Of a stretch of 64,000 bases of DNA, positions 35,480-43,259 are shown piece by piece. The DNA lies in the NCBI RefSeq assembly GCF_013618475.1, contig NZ_JABJVN010000008.1, positions 62,001 through 126,000 of the forward strand, given 5' to 3'. Made by a program: the position numbers and the translations under genes. Positions within the stretch are counted from its first letter, which is position 1, and every line of letters starts with the position of its first letter. Source of the DNA: Saccharibacillus deserti (GTDB lineage Bacteria > Bacillota > Bacilli > Paenibacillales > Paenibacillaceae). The notes under the pieces were generated by a model, which saw only the letters and a list, made by a program, of their open reading frames with translations, searched no databases and had not been told where the DNA came from.

Positions 35480-35497
35480 AAGTGAAAACTTTCACTT
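35480..35497 (-). promoter_or_regulatory. Fnr/Rex-like palindrome at the FNT promoter
   Basis: Perfect 18-base inverted repeat AAGTGAAA-AC-TTTCACTT, which contains AGTGA-N6-TCACT. It lies between the divergent FNT and phosphotransferase genes. Confidence 0.6.
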
Positions 35498-35578
35498 AAT
35501 TTTCTTTCCTCTCTTTTCTGCTGCTTCGGTATACTAAAATAGAAGGTGGACAAACTCCTACGAAAGGTGGCGACCGCC

Positions 35579-36550
35579 GTGAACGGCAGCTTTTCCAAGC
35601 AAACCCCGATCCCTCGCTGGATGGAAGCCATTCCCGGTTCCGACACCTGGATCAGCGCCGAGCTGATCGACAAAGGCTGGTCGGCCGACCGTAAATACCG
35701 GATTGGCGCGACGGGCGGTGCCTCCATGCTGCTGCGGGTATCCGAAGCTTCGCTTGCCGAATCCAAACGTGCCGAATATATCCGGGTCGGTCAGGCTGCT
35801 TCTCTGGGCATTCCCAGTTCGAGACCGATCGATTTCGGCATCTGCCGCGCGGACTCGACCGAGACCAACGATCCCGGCAGCGCTCCGTTCGTCTATTCGC
35901 TGCTAAGCTGGATCGAAGGCGAAGATGCCCAGGATCTTCTGCCGGATCTGCCCGCCGAAGAAGCCTATGGACATGGACACTCGGCGGGGATATGGCTGCG
36001 CCGTATGCACGGACTGCCGGCTCCGGTCCGTACCGAACCTCCCGCCGTTACGCTGCGCCGCGAGCTGGAACGCAAACGTGCCGCTTACGAGGAATGCGGA
36101 TACCGCCTTCCTGCAAGGCAGCGTCTGCTGTCGCAGATCGAAGCGCGGCTGCCGATTCTCGATAGAGCTCTGCCGTCTTTCCGGCAGGGCGATTACCATC
36201 CCGGCAATATGATTATCGGACCCGACGGGCAGTTGAACATTATCGACTTCAACCGCTCGGGCGGCGGCGATCCGTACCGGGACTTTAACCGACTGGAAAC
36301 GTTCACCAGCCGGATCAGCCTACCTTTTGCCCAAGGTCAGCTCGACGGCTACCGGGAGAGCGGACCGCATGATCCCGATTTTTGGCGGAGAATATCGCTG
36401 TACTGCGCCATGGAATGCATGTTTGCGATCCTCTGGGCTGTTCCGTTCGGCGAACCGGAGATCACCGACACTCTGGAACGCTCGGAGCGGATCTGGACCG
36501 ATTTCTCGGGCTTTGAGCAGGATGTTCCGCTATGGGCGGACAAGGCCTGA
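35579..36550 (+). CDS. Aminoglycoside phosphotransferase-family kinase
   Basis: A kinase-like protein of 323 residues with the catalytic Brenner motif GDYHPGNMII and the metal site IIDFNRSGGGDPYRD. The family includes aminoglycoside kinases, choline kinases and many small-molecule kinases of unknown substrate; there is no evidence for drug resistance here. The start is GTG 35579, after AAAGGTGG; in-frame GTG codons at 35546 and 35567 have no ribosome site. It is divergent from the FNT gene. Confidence 0.85.
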   Translation: MNGSFSKQTPIPRWMEAIPGSDTWISAELIDKGWSADRKYRIGATGGASMLLRVSEASLAESKRAEYIRVGQAASLGIPSSRPIDFGICRADSTETNDPGSAPFVYSLLSWIEGEDAQDLLPDLPAEEAYGHGHSAGIWLRRMHGLPAPVRTEPPAVTLRRELERKRAAYEECGYRLPARQRLLSQIEARLPILDRALPSFRQGDYHPGNMIIGPDGQLNIIDFNRSGGGDPYRDFNRLETFTSRISLPFAQGQLDGYRESGPHDPDFWRRISLYCAMECMFAILWAVPFGEPEITDTLERSERIWTDFSGFEQDVPLWADKA

Positions 36551-36579
36551 GTCTTCGCTCCCGGATGCAGCCTAACGCG

Positions 36580-36608
36580 AAAAAGCCCGCCGGGTAGGCG
36601 GGCTTTTC
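36580..36608. terminator. Terminator between the phosphotransferase and nox genes
   Basis: AAAAAGCCCGCC / GGCGGGCTTTT with a 5-base loop; T-runs on both strands. Confidence 0.9.
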
Positions 36609-36663
36609 TTCTATATTCCGGAAGGCGCGTTCGCAAACAACCCTCCTGTACACAGTTTGACGA

Positions 36664-38058
36664 TTATACGTTGGTTTGTTCTTTGACGGAACGGGCCGCT
36701 TTCTCTTCGATCTCGGCAGTCGGCTGGGCTTCCATCGCGGCAAAACCGAGGGAGTTCAGGTAGTTCCAAGGCTTGTTGTAATGCGGTTGGAAGAAGAAGT
36801 CGACAAAGGCCAATTCTTCGACGGTCATCTTGTTCTGGATGCAGACCGACAGCGTATTGATCGACTGGGTCAGATCCACTTTGGACATCAGCTGCGCTCC
36901 GACGATGCGGCGGCTGTCTTTTTCGAATACGATCTTGAATGTCGCTTTCTCGTATTCCGGCATGAACTCCGGACGATAGTTGTCTTCGAACATGGCCGTT
37001 GCCACATCAAGTCCCGCTTCCAATGCAGCCGCTTCGGTCATGCCGGTAGCCGCAATATTGTCTTCGTAAATCTTGATGCCGCTCGTACCCTGGGTGCCCA
37101 TATAAGCGATTTTCTTCTCGACCAGGTTCAGCGCGACGAGCGTACCCATACGTACCGCGTTGGTTGCAAGCGGGATATAGGCGGCTTTGCCGGTCGGGTT
37201 GTAACGGATCGCGCAGCTGTCTCCGGCCGCATAGACGTCCTTGACGCTGGTTTCCATATAGTTGTCGACCAGGATGGCGCCGTTCGGCAGCATGTCGACC
37301 TGTCCTTTGAGCAGTTCCGTGTTCGGACGGAAACCGATGCACAGAATCACCAGATCCGCTTCGTGTTCGCCTTTGGTCGTGACGACTTTTTGTACGCTGC
37401 CCGCCTGGCCTTCAAAACGCACCACTTTTTCGTCCAGAGCCAGTTGAATGCCTTGTTCGGTCAGCGATTCTTCGATACGGTCCGTGAATTCGGCATCCAG
37501 GTATTTGCTCAGGATACGCGACTCGGCATCGATCAGCGTCACTTCTTTGCCGTTCATTTCAAAAGCTTCGACCAGCTCGACCCCGATGTAGCCGGCACCG
37601 ATGACGACGACTTTTTTCGCCGTTTTCGATTTTTCGATAATGGTATTGGAATGGTTGAAGTTTTTCGAAAGAATAATGTTCTCGAGCTCGATGCCTTCGA
37701 ATTTCGGCACGATCGGCCACGATCCGGTAGTCACGATCAGCTTGTCAAACGTATCGCCGAACTCTTCGCCCGTTTCCAGGTTGCGGACCGTCAGCGTTTT
37801 GCCGGAAGCGTCCACGTTCAGCACTTCGTGCCGCATCCGGGTTTGAACGCCCAGCGTCATCAGGTGTTCAGGGGAAGAATAGAAGAGTCCGTTCGGATCT
37901 TTGACCACTCCTCCGACGTACAGCGCGATTCCGCACGACAGGAACGAGATATTGTCGTTGCGCTCGTATACCGTGATTTCGGCATCCGGATAAAGCTTGG
38001 CGGTACGGACGATAGCGGCGGTTCCTGCGTGTGTACAACCGATAACTGCGATCTTCAT
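36664..38058 (-). CDS. nox: NADH oxidase (CoA-disulphide reductase family)
   Basis: A flavoprotein of 464 residues that oxidises NADH with oxygen, most likely to water. The N-terminal FAD loop MKIAVIGCTHAG is followed by the redox cysteine C42 in SFLSCGIAL, the NAD-binding VVVIGAGYIGVELVEAF, and the second FAD motif VYAAGDSCAI; the dimerisation domain ends PHYNKPWNYLN. It resembles Nox of lactic acid bacteria. The ribosome site GGAGGAAT precedes the ATG. Two palindromes of Rex/Fnr type overlap the promoter, so expression likely follows the NADH/NAD+ state. Confidence 0.93.
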   Translation of the reverse strand: MKIAVIGCTHAGTAAIVRTAKLYPDAEITVYERNDNISFLSCGIALYVGGVVKDPNGLFYSSPEHLMTLGVQTRMRHEVLNVDASGKTLTVRNLETGEEFGDTFDKLIVTTGSWPIVPKFEGIELENIILSKNFNHSNTIIEKSKTAKKVVVIGAGYIGVELVEAFEMNGKEVTLIDAESRILSKYLDAEFTDRIEESLTEQGIQLALDEKVVRFEGQAGSVQKVVTTKGEHEADLVILCIGFRPNTELLKGQVDMLPNGAILVDNYMETSVKDVYAAGDSCAIRYNPTGKAAYIPLATNAVRMGTLVALNLVEKKIAYMGTQGTSGIKIYEDNIAATGMTEAAALEAGLDVATAMFEDNYRPEFMPEYEKATFKIVFEKDSRRIVGAQLMSKVDLTQSINTLSVCIQNKMTVEELAFVDFFFQPHYNKPWNYLNSLGFAAMEAQPTAEIEEKAARSVKEQTNV

Positions 38059-38195
38059 GAGTGAATTCCTCCAATAGGATAGTTTTATGTGAGTGAAGCG
38101 AATAAAGACAACTTTTCTTTTGTGAAAATAGGTACATATCGAGTTAAAAAAAAGCGGGATAAGCTTGGCCGGAAAGTCCGTTCCCGTTCAAGTGA

Positions 38196-38213
38196 TTGTG
38201 AATTCGTTCACCT
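38196..38213 (-). promoter_or_regulatory. Rex-like operator downstream of the nox start point
   Basis: TTGTGAATTCGTTCACCT matches the Rex pattern TTGTGAA-N4-TTCACAA in 12 of 14 defined positions. Confidence 0.6.
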
Positions 38214-38222
38214 GATATCTCT

Positions 38223-38251
38223 ATTATAGTGTGATATATTTCACATTGCAA
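38223..38251 (-). promoter_or_regulatory. nox promoter
   Basis: On the minus strand TTGCAA, 17 bases, TATAAT. The spacer is almost filled by a palindromic box. Confidence 0.75.
38230..38245 (-). promoter_or_regulatory. Rex/Fnr-like operator inside the nox promoter
   Basis: TGTGATATATTTCACA, a perfect TGTGA-N6-TCACA box between -35 and -10. The location predicts repression. Confidence 0.7.
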
Positions 38252-38361
38252 GCCCGAAATACATGTTTCTTCTCGATTTCACCGTTCTGACACAATGAGT
38301 GCGGTAACAAAGTCTTTAGAGACGCTGTATCATGCCTTTTGTCACTGTTTTCCAAAAACCC

Positions 38362-38402
38362 AAAAACCGCGCCCGGCAAAAGCCTGCCCAAGCGCGGTTG
38401 GT
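38362..38402 (-). terminator. Terminator of yusV
   Basis: AACCGCGC...GGC / GCC...GCGCGGTT, followed on the minus strand by TTTTTGGGTTTTT. Confidence 0.8.
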
Positions 38403-38457
38403 GGATACAACGAAAAAGAAGCTTCGGTCTTCGTCAGCGGCCCGCCGCCGTTTGCGA

Positions 38458-39327
38458 TTACTGCAAAGCGGTACGAAGCGTATCTTCGCCCGGAGCAATC
38501 GCAGCGGGAGTTATGCCGGTTCCGCGCTTGCGTTCTTCGGAGAGCGCGTAAAGCGCATAAGGCAGACACAGCGGCACGCCGGTGCGCGGATCGGTCACGA
38601 TATCGGCTTCGATGCCGAAGACTTCGTGCATAACAAGCGGACACATGACTTCAAGCGGCGTACCTGCGGCCAGCGCTTCGCCGTTCTTGATCGCGATCAT
38701 ATGCTGGGCGAAACGGGACGCATGGTTCAAATCGTGCACGACCATGACAATCGTACGTCCTTCCGTCTTGTTCAGGTCGTGCAGCAGCTGAAGCACTTCA
38801 AGCTGATGCGCCATGTCGAGATACGTGGTCGGTTCGTCCAGGAACAGAATATCCGTTTCCTGAGCCAGAGCCATCGCGATCCAGGCCCGCTGGCGCTGGC
38901 CTCCGGAGAGCTGATCGATCGGACGGTCATGGAATTCGCGCATACCGGTAACGTCAAGCGCCCATTCCACGATTTTTTTGTCTTCGGCTTTCAGCGAACC
39001 GAACCCTTTCTGATGGGGGAAACGACCGTAAGATACCAGTTCGGTCACGGTTAATCCTTCCGGAGCGGTCGGGGTTTGCGGCAGGATGGCCAGCTGTTTG
39101 GCCACGTCTCGGGTCGATTGCTTGTGGATCGATTTGCCGTCGAGCAGTACGCTTCCGCTCTTGGGGCGCATCAAACGGGCCATCGTTTTGAGAATGGTCG
39201 ATTTGCCCGAGCCGTTAGCTCCGACGAGCGCAGTGATTTTGCCCTGCGGGATTTCAATATTAAGATCTTTGACGATCAGACGGTCCTCATAGGCAATATC
39301 GAGATTCGTTGTACTTAAACGGAACAT
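38458..39327 (-). CDS. yusV: Iron-siderophore ABC transporter ATP-binding protein (YusV/FecE-like)
   Basis: A 289-residue ABC ATPase. Walker A is GANGSGKST, the Q-loop [11 protein letters not shown], the signature [10 protein letters not shown], and Walker [13 protein letters not shown] followed by VHDLNH. It is most like FhuC/FecE-type ATPases for siderophores. In Bacillus subtilis YusV is a stand-alone ATPase shared by several siderophore permeases, and here too no permease gene is adjacent. ATG 39327 follows AAAGGA. A Fur box in the promoter confirms iron control. The 25-residue tail after the canonical end is charged and of unknown role. Confidence 0.92.
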   Translation of the reverse strand: MFRLSTTNLDIAYEDRLIVKDLNIEIPQGKITALVGANGSGKSTILKTMARLMRPKSGSVLLDGKSIHKQSTRDVAKQLAILPQTPTAPEGLTVTELVSYGRFPHQKGFGSLKAEDKKIVEWALDVTGMREFHDRPIDQLSGGQRQRAWIAMALAQETDILFLDEPTTYLDMAHQLEVLQLLHDLNKTEGRTIVMVVHDLNHASRFAQHMIAIKNGEALAAGTPLEVMCPLVMHEVFGIEADIVTDPRTGVPLCLPYALYALSEERKRGTGITPAAIAPGEDTLRTALQ

Positions 39328-39475
39328 CGCTTGAATCATTCCTTTCCGGAAAATCTGGGGCCGTGACGGCAAGCAAATTCACGAACTTCTATACGAATAA
39401 CAACAGCAGTGTCGGTTGGAATTAAATATCGGATATAAAGATCATCGGATCTTCACGGTTTCTTCATTACTGTCT

Positions 39476-39505
39476 AAGATACTGATAATCATTATCAAAT
39501 GTCAA
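39476..39505 (-). promoter_or_regulatory. yusV promoter
   Basis: TTGACA on the minus strand with TATCTT 18 bases downstream (GTATCT at 17); the spacer holds the Fur box. Confidence 0.6.
39483..39497 (-). promoter_or_regulatory. Fur box
   Basis: TGATAATCATTATCA is a perfect 7-1-7 Fur operator, lying between the -35 and -10 of yusV. Confidence 0.93.
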
Positions 39506-39540
39506 GTTAAATTTGCCGCGGCTTCGGTCGATGAGTATAC

Positions 39541-39580
39541 AAAAAAGGCCCGAAAGCCCCCTTGGCTTTCGGACCTTTCC
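39541..39580 (-). terminator. Terminator of the AbrB-like gene
   Basis: AAAGGTCCGAAAGCC / GGCTTTCGGGCCTTT followed by TTT on the minus strand. Confidence 0.85.
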
Positions 39581-39630
39581 CGTACTCCGGCGGCATTCCG
39601 GGATACGTTCAAACGAGAGTACGGCGTGAA

Positions 39631-40077
39631 TCAGGCTTTGTACTTTAGCTGCTTCTTGAGCTGGCTGACCCGACTCTGGCTGATGCCCAACATCTGGGCA
39701 ATCTCGCTCTGGCTGGCTTCCGGGTGGTCGATCAAAGCCTGCTCCAGACGCGGCAGCATATCCGACACGCGGATCCGCTTTTTGGAAGAGGATTCTTCGA
39801 TGGCCGGCGACTGCTGCACCGGCACTGCCGGAGCATGCTTCAGCTGCTGCAGGCACGAAGCGCATACGAATTGATCCTTGTAGTAAATCACGCTGTCAAG
39901 CGTACGGCAGAACGCACACTCGGTGGACTTATACTTGCGCATCACGAGCATGCCGTCGTCCGTTACGAAAAATTCCAACGAATCGCCGATCTCAATATTT
40001 CGCGTTCCCCGAATCTCGCTGGGAATTACAATTCTTCCGAGACTGTCCAAACTACGAATCATTCCGGTATCCTTCAT
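39631..40077 (-). CDS. AbrB-family regulator with zinc-ribbon-like and C-terminal HTH domains
   Basis: A 148-residue protein in three parts. Residues 1-50 form a swapped-hairpin AbrB domain (MIRSLDSLGRIVIPSEIR). Residues about 53-80 hold two pairs C-X2-C (CAFC and CASC), likely binding zinc. Residues about 105-148 resemble a helix-turn-helix (SQSEIAQMLGISQSRVSQLKKQL). Bacillus AbrB has only the first part. AbrB proteins repress transition-state genes; the two DNA-binding parts could bridge sites. GAGAGGAAT precedes the ATG. A Spo0E-like gene lies 500 bases away, which fits a sporulation or transition-state setting. Confidence 0.85.
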   Translation of the reverse strand: MKDTGMIRSLDSLGRIVIPSEIRGTRNIEIGDSLEFFVTDDGMLVMRKYKSTECAFCRTLDSVIYYKDQFVCASCLQQLKHAPAVPVQQSPAIEESSSKKRIRVSDMLPRLEQALIDHPEASQSEIAQMLGISQSRVSQLKKQLKYKA

Positions 40078-40099
40078 TTTGAATTCCTCTCTATGTGAA

Positions 40100-40419
40100 G
40101 TTAGAGTTTAGCAAAAGGTTTATTTAATACGCAGTATAACATATTTCGGATGAATTGCTACTTTTTGTTCGAAAATATATAAAATACTAGATAAATTACG
40201 TAATAAGCTCTATCTTTTGTTCATTCTGTATGCTCATTAATGTAAGATTACAAACGGTCGGAGCTCCGGACAGAGCCGGTTTTATAAGCAAGACCACTTT
40301 AAATTCATTGTAACTGCAAAGAGTTCGTACATCAAGATAACAAAAAAATAAAAAAATAAAAAATGTAAACACCAGCTGGCTTTTCATCGGCGGGTTGCTT
40401 TTTTCATATTTGCGTACAG
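40100..40419. other. AT-rich gap without identified genes
   Basis: This stretch is clearly richer in A and T than its surroundings. It probably carries the promoter of the AbrB-like gene on the minus strand. I found no gene, repeat or RNA with support. Confidence 0.4.
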
Positions 40420-40488
40420 AAAAAACCGCTTTGGTCAAAAGACGGATCGGTGGGGCCGGAATCCATACGTTTTGACAAAACGGTTTTT
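40420..40488 (-). terminator. Terminator of the Spo0E-like gene
   Basis: AAAAACCGTTTTGTCAAAA pairs with TTTTGACCAAAGCGGTTTTT around a long loop, then T-rich on the minus strand. Confidence 0.7.
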
Positions 40489-40583
40489 CACGAGACTTAA
40501 TGGTAAGGCTTCGGCGTCATTCATGACGAGAAAGTCCTATAAACGGAAAGACGGCAGACACCGTTCGACTTCCCGCAGGCGGC

Positions 40584-40787
40584 TTACTGAAGCTTTCTTG
40601 CCCGCACGGTCGGAGGCTGCGACTTCTGCCGCTGCGCGAGTACAATATAAGCGTCCAACCGCTGGCTCAATTCGACAACGTCCCGGTCACAAAAACTTTT
40701 ATGTTCCGTGATCTTCAGCAGTTCATGTCGCAGATGCTCGATCATGGTATACAGCGGTTCTTCGTTGCGATATGAATAGTAAGCCAA
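40584..40787 (-). CDS. Spo0E-family aspartyl-phosphate phosphatase
   Basis: A small two-helix protein of 67 residues. The hallmark S-Q-x-L-D is present in VVELSQRLDAYIV, the motif that inserts into the Spo0A-P active site and removes phosphate, delaying sporulation. The first helix is MIEHLRHELLKI. The start is taken as TTG 40787 after AAGGTG; an ATG at 40745 directly before IEHLRH is an alternative. The gene has its own terminator. Family assignment is good, the exact target among Spo0A-like regulators is inferred. Confidence 0.85.
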   Translation of the reverse strand: MAYYSYRNEEPLYTMIEHLRHELLKITEHKSFCDRDVVELSQRLDAYIVLAQRQKSQPPTVRARKLQ

Positions 40788-40926
40788 TGCGGTCACCTTC
40801 TTTCTCGTGCTTACTTTTTAATCATAGGTGCTGATAGTAAAAAACAAATTTTGCTAAATTCACATAAAAGCATACTTTTTACAAAGCTGCCCTTACCTCC
40901 CCAAGAGAAGGAAACAGCCGGATGTA

Positions 40927-40956
40927 TTGACGAAGGCTTCTTCGGTCTGTTATATC
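40927..40956 (+). promoter_or_regulatory. Promoter of the MarR gene
   Basis: TTGACG, 18 bases, TATATC (or TTATAT at 17). It lies inside a longer open frame and supports the start at 41028. Confidence 0.6.
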
Positions 40957-41027
40957 TGAACGTACGTTTTGAGAGCGGTCCAGTGAACAATCTCTCCGAT
41001 ACCCTGCAGCCGAAAGGAAGAATATTT

Positions 41028-41483
41028 GTGCCGAACGAACCCACCGAAGATTCTGCCGAATTGACGCATCTGTTTATCCGGACGCTTCGCGCGCATCACG
41101 GCCGTATGCACGAAGCGCATCAATCGATCGATATCCATCCCGGCCAAGCGCCGGTCTTTTTTATCCTGTCCAGCCAGGAAGGATTGAACCAGAAAGAGCT
41201 GGCCGAGCGCATGCATATCAAGCCGGCGACCCTCACCGTCATGCTGACCCGTTTGGAACAGGGAGGTTTTATCGAACGGTTCTCGGACCCTTCCGATCAG
41301 CGGGTATGGCGGGTTCGGCTCACCCGGGAAGGCCATGAAATTTCCCGCCGCGTCCGTCAGGCCGTCGAAGAGATCGACGGCCTGACGTTTGGCAATTTCT
41401 CGCCCGAAGAACGAGAGCAGTTCCGGGAACTGATGAACAAGATGTACGGAAATTTAAAAAAAGGGCCTCAGGAAAATTCCTGA
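41028..41483 (+). CDS. MarR-family transcriptional regulator
   Basis: A 151-residue winged-helix regulator. The recognition helix is LNQKELAERMHIKPATLTVMLTRLEQGG and the wing carries DPSDQRVWRVRLT. MarR proteins bind palindromes as dimers and respond to phenolics, oxidants or metals. No target gene is adjacent in the same direction, and the signal is unknown. Start: GTG 41028, preceded by AAAGGAAG. The last codons and the stop form one arm of the terminator. Confidence 0.88.
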   Translation: MPNEPTEDSAELTHLFIRTLRAHHGRMHEAHQSIDIHPGQAPVFFILSSQEGLNQKELAERMHIKPATLTVMLTRLEQGGFIERFSDPSDQRVWRVRLTREGHEISRRVRQAVEEIDGLTFGNFSPEEREQFRELMNKMYGNLKKGPQENS

Positions 41484-41492
41484 GGCCCTTTT
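41460..41492. terminator. Terminator shared by the MarR gene and the helicase gene
   Basis: AAAGGGCCTCAGGAA / TTCCTGAGGCCCTTT. The 5' arm and loop lie inside the MarR coding end. Confidence 0.9.
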
Positions 41493-41522
41493 GCCCTACC
41501 TTATCCCTGCATGGCCGGTCGC

Positions 41523-43154
41523 TTAGCGGCGCCGACTGCCGCGGCTGCCGGAATCGGAACCGCGGCCGGATCCGCTCTTGCCGCCGCGGCCCTGCCCCTG
41601 CCCCTGGCCTCCGCGTGCGGATCCGCTGCTGCGCTCCGAGTCGCCGCCGCGCGAGTACCCGCCGCTTCGGCTCGGCTCGCTGCCGCGGCCCGTGCGTCCG
41701 GCTCCTGCGGAGCCGCTCTCGCTGCGCGCGGCTCCGCCACGGCCCGCGCTGTCGCCGCGCGAACTGCCGCCCCGGCGATTGGCGCCCGCGCCGTCGCGTC
41801 CGGCACGGTCTTCGCCGCCGGCTACGCGGCGCGTGCCGCTCCGCGAACCTTCGCCGCCTTCGCCGCGGCGTCCGCGGCCGCCTTCCTGATTGCTGCGCCC
41901 TCCGCCGGAGCCGCGCCGCGCACCGCCCTTGACGGAACCTTCGCGGCCCGCACGTTCTTCCCGTCCTTCGCTTGGACGGCGCGTCGCGTCGGCAACCCGG
42001 ATAATGCCGCCGTTCTGGAAGGCGACGCGTTCCGGACGCTGCTTCGTCGCGTCTTCGATCAGATCAAGCGTACTCTGCTCGCGCTGCGTAACGAACGTAT
42101 AAGCCAAGCCTTTGTCCCCGGCGCGGCCGGTACGGCCGATCCGGTGGATATAGCTGTCCGTATCCTGCGGGATATCGAAGTTGAAGACGTGCGAGACGCC
42201 TTCGACATCGAGACCGCGTGCCGCGACATCCGTCGCGATCAGGATCTGCAGACGCGCGTCACGGAACGCGCGCATGACCTGTTCGCGTTTGTTTTGCGAC
42301 AAGTCGCCGTGCAGTTCCGCGGAATTGTACCCTTCCATCTGCAGCTCTTCGTTCAGCTTGGAAGCGCGGCGCTTCGTGCGGCAGAACACAACCGCCAAAT
42401 AAGGATTGTCGCGGTTGATCAGGAATTTGAGCGCATCGTACTTGTTGCGATCCGTACATTCAAGCGCGATCTGGCGAATATTGCGCGCCGGAATCTTCTC
42501 GGTTGGCGTAATGCTGATCTGCTCGGCGTCTTTGGTATACGCGCCGGCCAGATGGCGGACCGTGTCCGGCAGTGTCGCCGAGAACAGCATCGTCTGGCGG
42601 GACGGAGGCGTCGCTTCGATGATCGCCTGGACTTCTTTCAGGAAGCCCATATGCAGCATTTGATCCGCTTCGTCCAGCACCAGCGTCTTGACTTTACCCA
42701 GCTTCAGCGTCTCGCGGCGAATATGGTCCAGCAGACGTCCCGGCGTACCGATGACGAGGTCGCAGCCGCTTTTGAGCTTGTGCAGCTGCGCTTCGACGTC
42801 CTGACCGCCGTAAACGGACAGAATCCGCATTTCCGGCCCGGCCATCTTGCGGGCTTCGACCGTAATCTGCAGAGCCAGTTCGCGCGTCGGCGCCACGACC
42901 AGAGCGGGCGGAAGGCCCATGCCTTCCGAGCGTCCGCCGTCGTTCCATTCCCGTCCGGCCGCGATCTTGTCCAGAATCGGCAGGATAAAGGCCAGCGTCT
43001 TGCCTGTGCCCGTCTGCGCCTGAACCATCAGGTCGCGTCCGGCCAGTGCCAATGGAAGCGATGCCTGCTGTACCGGAGTCGGTACGGTAATGCCCTGTGC
43101 CTGCAAACGGTCCAGCACCTCGGGAGCGATCCCCAAATCTTTAAATGTCTTCAT
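41523..43154 (-). CDS. DEAD-box RNA helicase with a long RG-rich tail
   Basis: A 543-residue helicase. Core motifs: AQTGTGKT (I), PTRELA (Ia), TPGRLLDH (Ib), DEADQML (II), SATL (III), TDVAARGLD (V), HRIGRTGRAG (VI). From about residue 415 the protein is a low-complexity tail of Arg, Gly, Ser and Glu. Such tails bind RNA and can drive condensation. The core resembles CshA-type helicases of RNA turnover and cold adaptation. ATG 43154 follows GGAGGA; an upstream ATG touches that site and was rejected. Confidence 0.94.
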   Translation of the reverse strand: MKTFKDLGIAPEVLDRLQAQGITVPTPVQQASLPLALAGRDLMVQAQTGTGKTLAFILPILDKIAAGREWNDGGRSEGMGLPPALVVAPTRELALQITVEARKMAGPEMRILSVYGGQDVEAQLHKLKSGCDLVIGTPGRLLDHIRRETLKLGKVKTLVLDEADQMLHMGFLKEVQAIIEATPPSRQTMLFSATLPDTVRHLAGAYTKDAEQISITPTEKIPARNIRQIALECTDRNKYDALKFLINRDNPYLAVVFCRTKRRASKLNEELQMEGYNSAELHGDLSQNKREQVMRAFRDARLQILIATDVAARGLDVEGVSHVFNFDIPQDTDSYIHRIGRTGRAGDKGLAYTFVTQREQSTLDLIEDATKQRPERVAFQNGGIIRVADATRRPSEGREERAGREGSVKGGARRGSGGGRSNQEGGRGRRGEGGEGSRSGTRRVAGGEDRAGRDGAGANRRGGSSRGDSAGRGGAARSESGSAGAGRTGRGSEPSRSGGYSRGGDSERSSGSARGGQGQGQGRGGKSGSGRGSDSGSRGSRRR

Positions 43155-43221
43155 TCTGTTCATTCCTCCGTGTGGGGACTTCTTCCGCGATGCTGGCATT
43201 CGCTTGTGCGAATTCCAAAAG

Positions 43222-43251
43222 AAGGGGCATCCGTCCAAGCGGATACCCCTT
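43222..43251 (-). terminator. Terminator of the SulP gene
   Basis: AAGGGGTATCCG / CGGATGCCCCTT with a 6-base loop, followed by CTTTTG on the minus strand. Confidence 0.75.
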
Positions 43252-43259
43252 TTCCGAAA

